Assembly: GCF_014643515.1 (NCBI RefSeq)
Contig: NZ_BMJP01000005.1
Coordinates: forward strand, 1-64,000
Length of the DNA stretch: 64,000 bases
DNA from: Sphingomonas prati
GTDB lineage: Bacteria; Pseudomonadota; Alphaproteobacteria; Sphingomonadales; Sphingomonadaceae
Reading direction: 5' to 3'
Shown piece after piece: positions 24,607 through 33,037 of the stretch (positions within the stretch are counted from its first letter, which is position 1; every line of letters starts with the position of its first letter). The translations under genes were made by a program, and so were the position numbers. Under the pieces are notes generated by a model. That model was not told the origin of the DNA, searched no databases, and saw only the letters and a list, made by a program, of their open reading frames with translations.

Positions 24607-24951
24607 CCGCGCGAAAAATAGACTGGACGGGATGGGCCGAGATCACTGCCGTCGCTCTGTTACCGTCTCAGCCGAGCTGCCTCTGGATTTAGGTTATCGT
24701 TCCATGCCGCAATGTCGAGGGCCGAATAGCCATGCTATGCGATGATGACGAGCTGGATGCAGATGATCAACCCAGCGTTAGCTCCCTCATGCGAATTTAG
24801 ATTGTGAAGGCTGCGACATTGTTTGCGAACGTCTGGAGTCAGACAAGCCTGACGCAGGTGGGAATGGCCGCAATTGGGCGTTAGCAGACGTTCGCCACTC
24901 AATGGCCCGGTTCGTCCGAAACCGGCCAATTCGGCTTTCCCGCTCAACGAT
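24607..24951. other. Non-coding spacer with repeat remnants
   Basis: No convincing gene is present. Near 24868-24890 there is GGCGTTAGCAGACGTTCG, which in reverse resembles the GTCCGCTAACGCC seen at 21951. Near 24936 there is GGCTTTCCCGCTCAACG followed by TTTCGGGAATCC, a motif type that recurs through the accessory region. Confidence 0.5.
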
Positions 24952-26037
24952 TCAATTTCGGGAATCCACCGATCTATCAATGCCCGTCAGAACCGGGTCG
25001 TGATCCTCGTCGCGCTCGGCTTGGACGAGATAGAGTTGCGGTCGATAATCCTCGCGCGGCAAACCGGTTACCGTAAAAAGCTGCTCGTTGCCGATGTCCA
25101 CCTTCGCCGCCGATCCCTCGATCGTCTCGTTGCTTAACGCACCGAGCAGGTGGGCATGGTCAGTGCCGCTCGTAGTGTCCCCGATCGCGTCGAAGCCGAT
25201 CATCAATCCCTCGCCCATGCTGCCGGTCCAGTGACCGCCGGCGACATAGACTTTCCCGGTATAACGGGTGCCGTATGGAGCGACGTACTCCGTGAACTTC
25301 CGCGTCGGCCCAAGCACCCGCGCCTCGTAAGGGATGACGCCGAACGTGCCTTGCCGCTCGACGTCGAGAAGCGGTCCGGTCCGAACGCGATTTGCCTGGT
25401 CCGACGTGGCCGCTAGCATGAAGGTACGTCGGCGCTGACCATCTGTGAGGTCCAGCGAACGAATGCGCTTGCGATGCCCGGCCAGCGCGACGTTGAACGC
25501 AAAGCCGATCTGGATGGGACTTAAAGCGCCGAAGGGACGCCCCGTAATTGCCTCGGTCGCGGCACGCGGCGTCTGGCCCTCGATCCGGAGCACAGTCCTA
25601 CCCGGTCGAACGCCCTTGACGAGCGCATCGCCGCTCCGCCTTACTTCGCGGATCCGGAACTCAATTCCGTCATAGGTGCCGAACAGGTCCGACGAGGTGG
25701 GTACGATCGCCCAATCGTCGGCATCGAACGGGCCTACAATGAAATGCGGGGGTCCAAAATTATGAGATACAAGTTGGAGCGTATCGATCTGATCCTTTTT
25801 GGATCGCGGGGCCTTCGCGGCCGTCGCGCGATCCGCAAACGCCGCGAGGACCGCATCGCCGTCGACACCCGCTCGATCGAAATACCCATATTCTTCGTGG
25901 AACAGCTTTTCGAATGACGACCATGCTTTGGCGGCATCAAAGGCCACAGGCGAGGCGGGTCGATCTTGCGCGTTGGCAGCGGCGGCCCAGAGCAGCAGCA
26001 ATCCGCCTAGAGGTGCGATCAAGCGTGGTTTCGGCAT
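24952..26037 (-). CDS. S41-like secreted protein lacking the central protease segment
   Basis: The product has 361 residues with a signal peptide (about 1-24, ending ANAQ). Family-like parts are GVRPGRTVLRIEGQTPRAAT and the C-terminal VAGGHWTGSMGEGLMIGFDA, where the Ser sits in the position of the S41 nucleophile. Compared with what I know of these peptidases, GTFGVIPYEARVLGPTRKFT joins two parts that are normally separated by about 40 residues containing the D-L-R-x-x-x-G-G strand. It may be an inactive or altered member. The ATG at 26035-26037 has AAAGAG upstream and starts the signal peptide; the frame upstream to 26073 lacks one. Confidence 0.6.
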   Translation of the reverse strand: MPKPRLIAPLGGLLLLWAAAANAQDRPASPVAFDAAKAWSSFEKLFHEEYGYFDRAGVDGDAVLAAFADRATAAKAPRSKKDQIDTLQLVSHNFGPPHFIVGPFDADDWAIVPTSSDLFGTYDGIEFRIREVRRSGDALVKGVRPGRTVLRIEGQTPRAATEAITGRPFGALSPIQIGFAFNVALAGHRKRIRSLDLTDGQRRRTFMLAATSDQANRVRTGPLLDVERQGTFGVIPYEARVLGPTRKFTEYVAPYGTRYTGKVYVAGGHWTGSMGEGLMIGFDAIGDTTSGTDHAHLLGALSNETIEGSAAKVDIGNEQLFTVTGLPREDYRPQLYLVQAERDEDHDPVLTGIDRSVDSRN

Positions 26038-26461
26038 CTGGCTCTTTATCCAGCAGTCGGAACGGCTAAGCAATAACGGGCCGGCCGTCCGGGTCTACCG
26101 CGTTCCCGAAAACGAACCCATAGCGGGATAGTCAACCGAACGATGGGGCCAGTAGCCTTCGCGGCATCCCCTTTTCCCGAAATCTGTTCCCGATTGCTCT
26201 TTCCCAAAATTGCCAGTCAAAGATAGAAAAGCGGGAATGATGGTGCTCAGCGGATTGCTGCTGTCAGCCTCGCGGATCGCCACGCGGGGCGTCCCGCATT
26301 CGCTTCAAGCCGTCCGGCAGCTTTGCAGCAATAAGACCCATAAACGGTTATTCAACGGCAGCTTGATGTTTCCGAAAGCGGATACTCGTTCATTTCAGTT
26401 GGCGACACGGGCGATGGTTGGTTCATTGCACGCGGCGACACACGTCTAATAGGTTCAAAAT
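26038..26461. other. Spacer with interspersed repeat copy A
   Basis: No gene is visible. The segment 26257-26352 is a diverged copy of 34032-34124. Upstream of it are several TTCCCGAAA/TTTCCCAAAA motifs (26101, 26178, 26206), also found beside the second copy. Confidence 0.6.
26257..26352 (+). repeat. Interspersed ~95-bp repeat, copy A
   Basis: It shares GGATCGCCACGCGG, CCCGCATTCG, AGCTTTGCAG and ACCCA..CGGT.ATT in the same order and spacing with 34032-34124. It is not part of any gene. Confidence 0.75.
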
Positions 26462-26797
26462 ATGGCACCGCAGCGACGCACAGTCGATTACCTGCTGGAA
26501 CAGACGACCGGCGCCGGCGCGGTGTCGACGAAGCCGATGTTCGGAGAGTACGGAGTCTACGTCGATGGCAAGATGATCGGGTCGATCTGCGACGATCAGC
26601 TTTATGTGAAGTCGACGGCATCCGGTCGGCTCCATGCCGAGCCGGTATCGGAAGCGTCTCCCTATTCAGGGGCCAAGCTGCACCTGCTGATCGAGGCCGA
26701 TCGCTGGGACGATGCCGAATGGCTTAGTGACCTGCTGCGCGTCACTGCGGCAGAGCTTCCGATGCCCAAACCCCGGACACGGAAGCCAGGCGCGTAA
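26462..26797 (+). CDS. TfoX N-terminal-domain protein
   Basis: The product has 111 residues. It matches the TfoX/Sxy N-terminal domain: KPMFGEYGVYVDGKMIGSIC, then DDQLYVKSTASGRLHAEPVS and a short basic C terminus. The full competence regulator also has a C-terminal domain, which is absent here, as in many stand-alone bacterial members of unknown function. It begins about 110 bases after repeat copy A and is followed by 340 non-coding bases. Confidence 0.85.
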   Translation: MAPQRRTVDYLLEQTTGAGAVSTKPMFGEYGVYVDGKMIGSICDDQLYVKSTASGRLHAEPVSEASPYSGAKLHLLIEADRWDDAEWLSDLLRVTAAELPMPKPRTRKPGA

Positions 26798-27139
26798 GTG
26801 CCCGATTGATCTAATTGTCCTATGCGGTCCGGCAGCACATCATTGGCGACGAGGATCGCTTACTGGAAAACCCGATTTCAGACGTTCGAGCACGCTCTGG
26901 TTCGTTCCGAAGCGGTAACCCGTTCATCCTGCATCCGACGATCCTGATCGCGTCCCTGTAAATACACGGAGGGCGGTGTCAGCGACCCGGCAGACGTCAA
27001 ATTGTCGAGCGACCATATCGCCGCCTTCATGCCCGAAGGCGCGACAACGTCTCGAAACTTTCGCCGCGCCGGTGATCGCATCGCTTTGCCGAAGACGTCG
27101 TATGTGCCAGTCTCCTCTTTGCGGAGGCGAAAACATCGC
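26798..27139. other. Non-coding spacer
   Basis: I see no gene or RNA signature. The frame of the MFS gene is open back to 27002, but that stretch lacks membrane-protein character and a ribosome-binding site. Confidence 0.5.
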
Positions 27140-28795
27140 ATGTCGCTGAAAGTCTGGGTTTGGGAATTTATGCGCAGTGAACGCGGTGGCTTGTTGGCGC
27201 GGAACAGAACGATAGCGCCTGTCGATTATCAACGCTGGCTGATTCCGCCGTGCGCGCTTGCGATCCATCTGTGCATCGGGATGGCATATGGGTTCAGCGT
27301 GTTCTGGCTGCCGCTGTCTCGCGCAATCGGCGTCACGAACCCGATCGTCTGCCAGAACCTGACGCTGCTTCAGGCGATGACGACGACAACCTGCGACTGG
27401 CGCGTCAGCGACCTGACATGGACGTACAGCCTCTTCTTCGTCGTCCTCGGCGTGTCCGCCGCAGTCTGGGGCGGCTGGCTCGAACGTGTCGGCCCGCGCA
27501 AGGCTGGCGTGGTCGCTGCGTGTTGTTGGGCGGGCGGAATGGCGATCGGCGCGGTCGGGGTGTCGATCCACCAATTGTGGCTGCTGTGGCTGGGCGCCGG
27601 GCTCATCGGCGGAATCGGATTGGGCATCGGCTATATCTCGCCGGTCTCGACGCTCATCAAGTGGTTCCCGGACAAACGCGGCATGGCCACAGGCATGGCG
27701 ATCATGGGCTTCGGCGGTGGTGCCCTGGTCGGCTCGCCCCTTGCCGATCTGCTCATGAAGCATTTTGCAGGCGCGGCGGGAGTCGGCGTCTGGCAAACCA
27801 TGCTCGTTCTCGCGGCCATCTACCTCGTGGCGATGCTCGCGGGTGCGTTCGGCTATCGCGTCCCGCCTGCGAACTGGACGCCAAGCGGTTGGACCGCTCC
27901 GCCGCGAGCGGCGATGAGCACCGGGACCTACGTCGATCTCAAGGACGCCCACCGAACACCGCAATTCTGGCTGATCTGGACCATATTGCTGCTGAACGTC
28001 TCGGCGTCGATCGGTATCATCGGCATCGCCTCACCCATGGTTCAGGAGATTTTCGCCGGCCGGTTGATAAGCCAGCCGGACTTGACGTTTCTTCAATTCG
28101 ACGACGTCCAGAAGGCGGCTGCCGCGGCGGTCGGTGCCGGCTTTGTCGGGCTGATCAGTCTGTTCAATATCGGAGGACGCTTCTTCTGGGCGTCGATCTC
28201 CGATCGGCTCGGGCGGAAATCCACTTATGGTATAATGCTCGCGCTGGGGGCGGCGCTGTATGGCACGATCGCACCCTGGTCGGCCGGCAACGCTGTCCTG
28301 CCCGTCTTCGTGCTCAGCTTTGCCTTCATCGCCTCGATGTACGGCGGGGGATTTGCGACTGTTCCGGCCTATCTCGCCGATACCTTCGGCACGCGGTTCG
28401 TCGGTGCGATCCACGGTCGGTTGTTGACGGCATGGTCGGTGGCGGGCGTGCTCGGCCCGTTGATCGTGACCACGATGCGAGACGCACGTGTCGCGGAGGG
28501 CGCCCCGCGCGCGTCGATTTACCCCCCGATATTCCTTGTCCTGGCCGGTCTTCTCGTTTTGGGGTTCGTTGCAAATATCTTCGTAAGGCCCGTCGCCGCT
28601 CGGTTGCGGGTCGATACCCCGGACTTGGCTTCGAGTGATTCCGTCAGCGCAGATGTGAGCGCGCAGGGCGTCGCGATAACACCAAGGCGAAGCGGCCTGG
28701 CCGTACTGCTCGCCTGGGCCGCGGTCGGACTGCCTCTGCTCTGGGGCCTGTGGACAACTGCGACAAAGGCCTCCGCCCTGTTTGCCACTTGGTAG
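27140..28795 (+). CDS. MFS transporter, oxalate/formate-antiporter-like (OFA) family
   Basis: The product has 551 residues with 12 or more hydrophobic segments. The first helix IPPCALAIHLCIGMAYGFSV and the loop GWLERVGPRKAGVVAACCWA fit the OFA branch of the major facilitator superfamily. STLIKWFPDKRGMATGMAIM and RFFWASISDRLGRKSTYGIM are the duplicated loop motifs of the two halves. An extra hydrophobic segment near the C terminus (about 525-545) follows a hydrophilic stretch. The substrate is probably a carboxylate but is not determined. The start at 27140 or the ATG at 27170 are both possible; neither has a strong ribosome-binding site. Confidence 0.85.
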   Translation: MSLKVWVWEFMRSERGGLLARNRTIAPVDYQRWLIPPCALAIHLCIGMAYGFSVFWLPLSRAIGVTNPIVCQNLTLLQAMTTTTCDWRVSDLTWTYSLFFVVLGVSAAVWGGWLERVGPRKAGVVAACCWAGGMAIGAVGVSIHQLWLLWLGAGLIGGIGLGIGYISPVSTLIKWFPDKRGMATGMAIMGFGGGALVGSPLADLLMKHFAGAAGVGVWQTMLVLAAIYLVAMLAGAFGYRVPPANWTPSGWTAPPRAAMSTGTYVDLKDAHRTPQFWLIWTILLLNVSASIGIIGIASPMVQEIFAGRLISQPDLTFLQFDDVQKAAAAAVGAGFVGLISLFNIGGRFFWASISDRLGRKSTYGIMLALGAALYGTIAPWSAGNAVLPVFVLSFAFIASMYGGGFATVPAYLADTFGTRFVGAIHGRLLTAWSVAGVLGPLIVTTMRDARVAEGAPRASIYPPIFLVLAGLLVLGFVANIFVRPVAARLRVDTPDLASSDSVSADVSAQGVAITPRRSGLAVLLAWAAVGLPLLWGLWTTATKASALFATW

Positions 28796-29268
28796 AAGGT
28801 TGTTTCCGTTAGGCTTGAGAAGATTGACCGCAACCTGCAGCGGTTTTCGCGCGAGCACTTTGATCCACTCCCAGGAGACCCGTGTGCTTTGACGGTCGGT
28901 AGGGTCGCGATTACGCCGGGCCAGCGGCCAGTGCCCGTCGGGCGCGTAACGCTCCGCCCCAAGGGTGGAATGCCGCTAACCGTCACCGGGCTTCAAGGCG
29001 CTTGAAGAAAAATCCCGCGGGCTTTTCTGCCTTGTTCGACGAACAGGCGACCGTGAGGGTGTTCGTCCGGTTAAAGGCGTTCCGCGGCTTCGATTGACGC
29101 GCTTCTGACCCAAAGTCGGTCATTCGCGGGCCGTTCGAGGCTGTCCACTTTGGGCCGTTCATTCATGTTGCAGGGTGGTGTCGGCCAATTGATCACGGCC
29201 AACATGCCGCTGGCTCTCCCAAAAAGGATGGAGTTTCGGGAATGGAAGTGAGCCAGACCAAGGCAAAT
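28796..29268. other. Non-coding spacer with repeat remnants
   Basis: No gene is supported. Around 29100-29165 there are pieces such as CCCAAAGTCGGTCATTCGC and CCACTTTGGGCCGTTCATTC that look like decayed copies of sphingomonad interspersed repeats. GAGTTTCGGGAATGG at 29230 repeats a motif seen at several other spacers. Confidence 0.45.
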
Positions 29269-30183
29269 CTACGCCGTCAACCGCAACTGCCACGTCTCTC
29301 CCTGAACCGGCTCCCCAAACTCGTGGTGGACTTCGGTCGCAATGCATTCGAACCCGTGGTGCGCGTAGATACGGCGAGCGGCGTCCAGCACAGTATGCGT
29401 CCAGAGGATGATCCGATCATATTGCCTATCGCGGGCGAACCGGACGCATTCATCCACCAGCGCGCCGCCAATGCCTCGCCGGCGGGCAAATGGTTCGACA
29501 TGCAACAGGCGAAGACGGGCCAAACTGTCACCCTCATCCGTGAGGAAGACCGCCCCAGCCATGGTGCCACTGAGGTCCGCGACCCAGCATTCTTCACGGC
29601 CTGGTTTGAAGCGTCGCAAGAACGCAGCGGTCGTCTCGGCCTCTAGCGTTTCCAGTTCACGCCCCCAGCCATGGCTCGCGGCATAAAGGATCGATTGTCG
29701 GGCAGCCACCTGACTGACCTCGCCGATACGGGCCGATCGAATGATGAACTCAGCTGGGGCGTCGGGATCGAGCAACAGCCGCGCTTTGGTCAGCGCCTGA
29801 ACTAGGTCATCCTGCGCTACGGCATCAAGCCGGTTAAGATCATGAGCGACCGCGGCGCGCTGCCGCTGGTCGATCTTATCGAAAGCCTCACGTCCCGCTT
29901 CGGTCATTCGGATGGGACGGGTGCGTGCATCCGCTTCAAAACGGTCCCGCATGATCCACCCGCGGTCCTCAAACCTCGCGATCATGCGGCTGAGGTAACC
30001 CCGATCAAGGCCCAATGCGGCCTGCAACAAGTTCGCCTGAACCGGTTCCTGCCGGGCAATTTCAAACAGTAGGCGCGCTTCAGGCAGGTTTGCCTCGGTA
30101 TCTAGAAACCGGGCGTCAATAGCTCCCACATGTCGGGTGAAGAAGCGGTTGAAGGTTCGGATGGCTTCGATTGCGGGGTCCAT
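29269..30183 (-). CDS. MarR-GNAT fusion protein (regulator plus acetyltransferase)
   Basis: The product has 304 residues. The N-terminal half is a MarR winged helix (LLFEIARQEPVQANLLQAAL; DRGYLSRMIARFEDRGWI; RFEADARTRPIRMTEAGREA). The C-terminal half (about 150-304) is a GNAT domain with LRLLHVEPFARRRGIGGALV and RRIYAHHGFECIA. This fused architecture is known and may couple acetylation or ligand sensing to repression. The ATG at 30181-30183 begins the MarR domain. A perfect GTTGAC-CAA-GTCAAC repeat lies 20 bases upstream, a likely autoregulatory site. Confidence 0.9.
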   Translation of the reverse strand: MDPAIEAIRTFNRFFTRHVGAIDARFLDTEANLPEARLLFEIARQEPVQANLLQAALGLDRGYLSRMIARFEDRGWIMRDRFEADARTRPIRMTEAGREAFDKIDQRQRAAVAHDLNRLDAVAQDDLVQALTKARLLLDPDAPAEFIIRSARIGEVSQVAARQSILYAASHGWGRELETLEAETTAAFLRRFKPGREECWVADLSGTMAGAVFLTDEGDSLARLRLLHVEPFARRRGIGGALVDECVRFARDRQYDRIILWTHTVLDAARRIYAHHGFECIATEVHHEFGEPVQGETWQLRLTA

Positions 30184-30203
30184 ACCGCATAACAAACCAG
30201 AAT

Positions 30204-30218
30204 GTTGACCAAGTCAAC
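30204..30218. promoter_or_regulatory. Probable operator of the MarR-GNAT gene
   Basis: GTTGACCAAGTCAAC is a perfect 6-3-6 inverted repeat, 20 bases upstream of the start codon on the minus strand. Size and position fit a MarR dimer site, but binding is inferred. Confidence 0.6.
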
Positions 30219-30346
30219 TATCCTTGTTTCAGATTACGAACGCTCATCAGGAAGGTGAGGGCTTTGCCAAGACGATCGAGTTTTGAGAAGCGGCGTCAGT
30301 GGACCTGATCTGCTATCGAAGCGGAACAGCGACGGCGGGGGACGGA

Positions 30347-30811
30347 ATGCCGACGGCTCATCTTGTTTTCGGCTTCTTAGGGTCGGGAAAGACGACGTTA
30401 GCCAAGAGGCTTGAGCTTCAACATAGCGCCGTCCGCTTCACGCCTGACGAATGGATGGCACGCCTATTTGGCGAAGACCCGCCCGCCGACACGTTTTAGG
30501 ACAGGGCGACCGCCCTCCTTGATATCATGCAGCCTATTTGGATACGCTGCCTATCGTTGGGTCTCGACGTTGTTCTCGATTACGGCTTCTGGTCTCGGGC
30601 GGAACGGGATCGCGTGCGGGCTGCCGTCGAGGAAATTGGGGGCATCCCTATGTTGTGGGCTGTAAGCTGTTCCGATGACGACGCCCGAAAGCGCATCGCC
30701 CTCAGAAATGAGGCCGCTCGCCGTAGCTTATATATCGCCCCTGCCACCTTCGACATTCTCAAGGCGCGGGTTGAGCCTTTGGGGATGGACGAGCCGCATT
30801 CGGTAGCGTGA
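30347..30811 (+). pseudogene. P-loop kinase/AAA-type ATPase interrupted by an in-frame TAG
   Basis: Residues 1-50 (MPTAHLVFGFLGSGKTTLAK, TPDEWMARLFGEDPPADTF) hold the Walker A motif. A TAG at 30497-30499 ends the frame. The same frame then continues without gap as DRATALLDIMQPIWIRCLSL, VVLDYGFWSRAERDRVRAAV and IAPATFDILKARVEPLG, exactly where the family continues. So one point nonsense mutation splits an otherwise intact gene of about 154 codons. The family (zeta-toxin-like small kinases) is of uncertain function. A GGGGACGG sequence precedes the ATG. Confidence 0.8.
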
Positions 30812-30951
30812 ACACACCGGCGCAGCTTATTCCAAAAGGATCGTTCGATGGGAAAGCTTCGGCTTTCCCGAAACCCGTATCGCTCCCTAAACCGGGAAAG
30901 GACTGACGTTGTGCGCGGTGTCAAACCCGTTCGGTTTAACACCGCTTCACG

Positions 30952-31464
30952 TCACGGTTGCGCTCGACCATGTTCGTCCATTATGGCCGCAAGATTATGA
31001 ATTTGGTTCGGAGCGAACACCGTAATACCGTGGCGGCGAAGTAATGCCGCGGCGATCCCCTCACCCGTATGACGGCGCCCGGTAAAACTTCCATCATATA
31101 TGAAAGCACTACCACAAGACGGACTGCCGTCGATCAGCAGCGCGAAGCGGCAACCCTGATCGACTGCTAGTTTCAGCGCCGCGCCAGCCCCCTGAACGAA
31201 GGCCGAGGTGATATCCGCCCCACCTATGTCAACTACCCGACCACGACCTTCCAGCACGTCCCGTCCGTCAAGGGTATCGGCGATCTCCGCTGGCAGGCGC
31301 GGTGTCGGCAGGCCGCCCAACGCCTCGGGACAGACCGCCACCACGCGGCCTTCACGACGCCAGCGACTAAACGCATCATCATAAAGCGTCTTGGCCGTTC
31401 CGTCGTACCGCACCGGTCTGCCAAGGAGGCAGGCGCTGACGAGGAGCTTGGGAGGTTCGACCAT
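30952..31464 (-). CDS. DUF523-family protein (YbbK-like)
   Basis: The product has 170 residues. The family markers are LLVSACLLGRPVRYDGTAK, VAVCPEALGGLPTPRLPAEI, FALLIDGSPSCGSAFIYDGS and the final GITVFAPNQIHNL. Three cysteines in SACLLG, AVCPE and SPSCGS are conserved in the family and suggest a metal or redox role, which is not established. It stands alone between repeat-bearing spacers. Confidence 0.9.
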   Translation of the reverse strand: MVEPPKLLVSACLLGRPVRYDGTAKTLYDDAFSRWRREGRVVAVCPEALGGLPTPRLPAEIADTLDGRDVLEGRGRVVDIGGADITSAFVQGAGAALKLAVDQGCRFALLIDGSPSCGSAFIYDGSFTGRRHTGEGIAAALLRRHGITVFAPNQIHNLAAIMDEHGRAQP

Positions 31465-31636
31465 GGCAACATCATATCAGGATCGAGCCGCATGTCATCG
31501 CTGTGCGGCGGCAAGCGGTGCCGGCGCTCGGCGACATTCGTAGCCGCTTACCAGACGCTACGTCGTCTTCAAAACATCCCAAGAAACGGTGAGTTTCGGG
31601 AAGGCGTTTCCGTTCCCGATCAACGATGGTGAAACG

Positions 31637-31648
31637 CCCCCCCCCCCC
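31637..31648. repeat. Homopolymeric C12 tract
   Basis: Twelve consecutive C residues lie about 40 bases upstream of the tandem palindromes and 90 bases upstream of the membrane-protein start. Such tracts change length readily by slipped-strand mispairing, but they are also prone to sequencing error. Confidence 0.8.
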
Positions 31649-31687
31649 ACCGGCGACTCTAATCCATTCCAAGACTGTTGACTCCGT

Positions 31688-31723
31688 GTAACCCTAGAGT
31701 TACCCATGTAACCCTAGGGTTAC
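31688..31723. promoter_or_regulatory. Tandem 16-bp palindromes, probable XRE operator
   Basis: GTAACCCTAGAGTTAC (31688-31703) and the perfect palindrome GTAACCCTAGGGTTAC (31708-31723) have centres exactly 20 bp apart, two helical turns. They end just before the AAGGGA ribosome-binding site of the membrane-protein gene, a position where a bound repressor would block transcription. The downstream XRE protein is the obvious candidate ligand. Confidence 0.7.
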
Positions 31724-31738
31724 CAAGGGAGCGCGCAT

Positions 31739-32158
31739 ATGCAATCGATCGTCGCCGAACGTGCGGAGCGTTTGTCGAAGCACAGAGCGATAGCCGCCAT
31801 CATTATGGGCACAATTCTAGCAGCAACGCAGACGCAGCGCATGGACGCGAGTGGGGCCGGTCCGATCACTTGGATCATTACCGGCGTTGTCGTTGCGATC
31901 TTCCTGCTGTGGGCAAGCGGTCTATTCCGCAACACCGCGTTGCGCGGCATTCTCAACGATGAGGGAAGCGACGTTAGCAGACGGCGCTCATTGATGATCG
32001 GCTTCTGGAATATGCTCGCCACAGCCGTGGTTTGCTACATTCTGACATACGTAAAAGATTATGGGCCGCGAGACGCCATCCAGATAATTATGTCCGTGGG
32101 CATCTGTTCTGCTCTGATAAGCTTTGGGGTCGCGGAACGTGTTTCGGCGCGTCAATGA
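31739..32158 (+). CDS. Small multi-pass membrane protein coupled to an XRE regulator
   Basis: The product has 139 residues with hydrophobic segments at about 16-31, 43-60, 88-105 and 114-132. I do not recognise a named family, but pairing of a 130-170-residue membrane protein with a 70-residue XRE regulator is common. AAGGGA lies before the ATG and two palindromic operators lie just upstream. Its stop overlaps the XRE start (ATGA), so the two are coupled. Confidence 0.75.
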   Translation: MQSIVAERAERLSKHRAIAAIIMGTILAATQTQRMDASGAGPITWIITGVVVAIFLLWASGLFRNTALRGILNDEGSDVSRRRSLMIGFWNMLATAVVCYILTYVKDYGPRDAIQIIMSVGICSALISFGVAERVSARQ

Positions 32159-32367
32159 CCGAGCGTTTACTGAACGCGCTTCGCGCAGAACGGGAGCGCC
32201 TAAGCTTGACCCAAGCGGATCTCGCAGAGCGCGTCGGTGTATCTCGTAAGACGATCAATACCATTGAGAACTTGGTCTTTTCGCCCTCCGCGTTGCTGGC
32301 GCTGAAGATCGCTCGCAATCTCGACAAGCGGGTGGAAGACCTGTTCTGGATTAGCGGCGAGGAGTAA
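32155..32367 (+). CDS. Small XRE-family transcriptional regulator
   Basis: The product has 70 residues and is a single Cro/C1-type HTH: LRAERERLSLTQADLAERVG, VSRKTINTIENLVFSPSALL, ALKIARNLDKRVEDLFW. It resembles YozG-type regulators that control their own operon. The ATG at 32155 overlaps the preceding stop; the open frame upstream to 32032 lies inside the membrane-protein gene and is not used. It probably binds the GTAACCCTAGGGTTAC sites upstream. Confidence 0.9.
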   Translation: MTERLLNALRAERERLSLTQADLAERVGVSRKTINTIENLVFSPSALLALKIARNLDKRVEDLFWISGEE

Positions 32368-32488
32368 AGGAGCTTTCGCAAAAGGATGGTGAATTGGGAA
32401 TCGTAGCAGCGAGCGGAGAACGCCTCCCTTTAGTGCCGATCATGGCTTATGACGGCGTATGTCCCCGTTACCCATTCGTGACACTTAA

Positions 32489-32830
32489 GTCCTAGTCACT
32501 GGAGCTTCGTCCGGCTTGGGCCGTGCTGCGGCTCTGCATTTGGCGGAAACGTACCGGGCCAAACCGCGCATAGTTGGGCGACGAGCGAACAACCTCGAAG
32601 CTTTGCGACACGAAATTCGGACCAAATTCGATGTGTCCTGTGAGGCCATTGTAGCCGACCAAAGCACGACAGATGGACGGCGGCTCATCGCTACCCGTGT
32701 CGCCGAACTGGAAGCAACTGCGGCTTTGCTCGCGGCCGGCGTAACCACCGTTGGACTTTTCGATGCAGATCGGATGGCAGATTATAACGGGGTGATCGAC
32801 ACGGTGGCACTGATACGACCCGACCATGCT
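32489..32830 (+). pseudogene. N-terminal fragment of a short-chain dehydrogenase
   Basis: Translation in one frame gives VLVTGASSGLGRAAALHLAE, then IVGRRANNLEALRHEIRTKF and ATAALLAAGVTTVGLFDADR, the nucleotide-binding half of an SDR with the TGxxxGxG motif. A TAA (32486-32488) directly precedes it, so no start codon remains. Family similarity ends near GVIDT at about 32805, before the Y-x-x-x-K active site. The rest of the gene is missing. Confidence 0.7.
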
Positions 32831-33037
32831 CATTACCTCCCCCGTCAAACCGCGATATCTATAAGCTCCGACAGGGTTGCGACCAATCGATCCGGCTTTC
32901 CCAAAAAACGAATGGTGACTGGTGCGGGCGGCTACCCAGGGATGGTTGAGCGGGAAAGTGAGTGCATTCCCGAGACCCGTCTCGACCGCCGAAACGGGAA
33001 ACAATCGGCGTCCGTGTCGATCGATGACAAGCGGGTA

